This document shows, in pieces, positions 38,506 to 38,727 of a stretch of 38,727 bases of DNA. The DNA is from an uncultured Prevotellaceae bacterium (GTDB lineage Bacteria > Bacteroidota > Bacteroidia > Bacteroidales > Bacteroidaceae). Made by a program: the position numbers and the translations under genes. Position 1 is the stretch's first letter. Each line of letters begins with the position of its first letter. Location: assembly GCA_902765585.1 (NCBI GenBank), contig CACXAG010000007.1:1-38727 (forward strand), read 5' to 3'. Under the pieces are notes generated by a model, which was not told the origin of the DNA, did not search any database, and was given only the letters and a program-made list of their open reading frames with translations.

Positions 38506-38619
38506 TTAGAGCGCAATAGGCCCATAGCCCATACAACTGGTTGTTCCCAGTGCCGTCAGGGCTGCCGTCAGAATCGACACAATCACCTGAACAACGGTCT
38601 TCCACTTTTCCTTCTTCAT
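38506..38619 (-). CDS. Smalltalk protein (37-residue micropeptide), copy 2
   Basis: The ATG at 38617-38619 opens 37 codons ending in TAA at 38506-38508. The peptide equals copy 1 (641-754) except Val10 for Ile10. Nine codons differ between the copies; eight of these changes are silent, including Ser TCG against AGT, which needs more than one base change. This is strong evidence that the peptide is translated and under selection. Like copy 1 it is preceded by TTAACCA-type heptamers and followed by a hairpin, but no HU-like gene is visible in the 108 nt before it; one could lie beyond the window. Confidence 0.9.
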   Translation of the reverse strand: MKKEKWKTVVQVIVSILTAALTALGTTSCMGYGPIAL

Positions 38620-38655
38620 AGCTTCTAGTTTTTAATGGTTAATGGTTAATCCAAG
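38620..38655 (-). repeat. Heptamer spacer before smalltalk copy 2
   Basis: On the minus strand ATTAACC, ATTAACC, ATTAAAA lead into the start region, matching the spacer type before copy 1. Confidence 0.6.
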
Positions 38656-38676
38656 TTTCTCAAGTCATTTTTGACA

Positions 38677-38727
38677 ACGAATTTCACGAATTTCACGAAT
38701 TTTTGGCTGCGCATAACTAACCTATTT
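38677..38727 (+). repeat. Partial second copy of the palindromic dispersed element, cut by the window
   Basis: Three ACGAATTTC-type units are followed by TTTGGCTGCGCATAACTA. This parallels the minus strand of 37218 down to about 37165 (CGAATTTTATAGCTGCGC, then TAACTA). The copy runs off the right edge. Confidence 0.6.

Noticed and set aside
641-38619. Smalltalk copies as ends of a composite mobile element spanning the window
   Set aside because: They are in opposite orientation but contain no transposase or terminal repeats, and the interval is made of core genes such as gapA, miaA and kdsA; independent paralogues are simpler.
38646-38714. 22-codon minus-strand frame (MRSQKFVKFVKFVV and on) just before smalltalk copy 2
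   Set aside because: It is encoded by the CGAATTTCA repeat units of a dispersed element; nothing supports translation.

Overview
This window looks like a chromosomal segment of a Bacteroidales bacterium close to Prevotella (Prevotella/Segatella/Xylanibacter type). The main grounds are: promoters of the Bacteroidetes form TAnnTTTG, often about 19 nt downstream of TTG; an HU-like protein followed by a 37-residue 'smalltalk' peptide; a large AraC-type hybrid two-component-like regulator with a beta-propeller sensor; a PL11 rhamnogalacturonan lyase with a Prevotella-style C-terminal sorting tail; a lamin-tail/OadG fusion in a sodium-pumping decarboxylase cluster; and heptanucleotide intergenic repeats typical of the group. 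No rRNA, tRNA, CRISPR array, transposase or phage structural gene was recognised.

Layout. 1-811: the end of an HU-like gene, a smalltalk microgene and a terminator. 849-5859 (minus): SulP anion transporter, PL11 pectin lyase and MscL. 6116-9096 (plus): GAPDH, tRNA dimethylallyltransferase MiaA and a lipid kinase. 9215-13689 (plus): AspT/YidE-type transporter, LTD-OadG fusion, biotin carrier and OadB/MmdB, which form a sodium decarboxylase cluster without its carboxyltransferase. 13774-17545 (plus): an ABCG-like ABC transporter with a helical N-terminal extension, and an unknown lipoprotein. 17610-23216 (plus): a compact run of an RsbW-like ATPase, an RsbV-like STAS protein, a RelA/SpoT-fold synthetase, a LuxR regulator with a degenerate receiver, an SsuA/NMT1-like lipoprotein and a TPR protein. 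23225-30011 (minus): kdsA, kdsD, a pseudo-hybrid two-component regulator and a cardiolipin-synthase-like gene. 30217-35529: an outer-membrane barrel, a large MscS-type channel, a BadF-type sugar kinase and a cysteine desulfidase-like enzyme. 35714-38415 (plus): two lipoprotein GH5 glycanases (mannanase-like and endoglucanase-like). 38506-38619 (minus): a second smalltalk gene, followed by a repeat at the right edge.

The strongest candidates for something new are: (i) the six-gene partner-switch, alarmone-fold synthetase, LuxR, solute-binding and TPR module; (ii) the regulator in the Kdo operon, which has lost both phosphorylation residues (H-box His to Glu834, receiver Asp to Lys982) and the ATPase domain; (iii) two smalltalk genes near opposite ends of the window, with 8 synonymous and 1 conservative codon difference between them; (iv) a 24-nt leader shared just before the start codons of two unrelated genes; (v) two places where the loop of a terminator hairpin carries the -33 element of the next gene's promoter; and (vi) intergenic-type repeats that have entered reading frames in miaA and kdsD.

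Family assignments come from reading motifs by eye; no database search was run.
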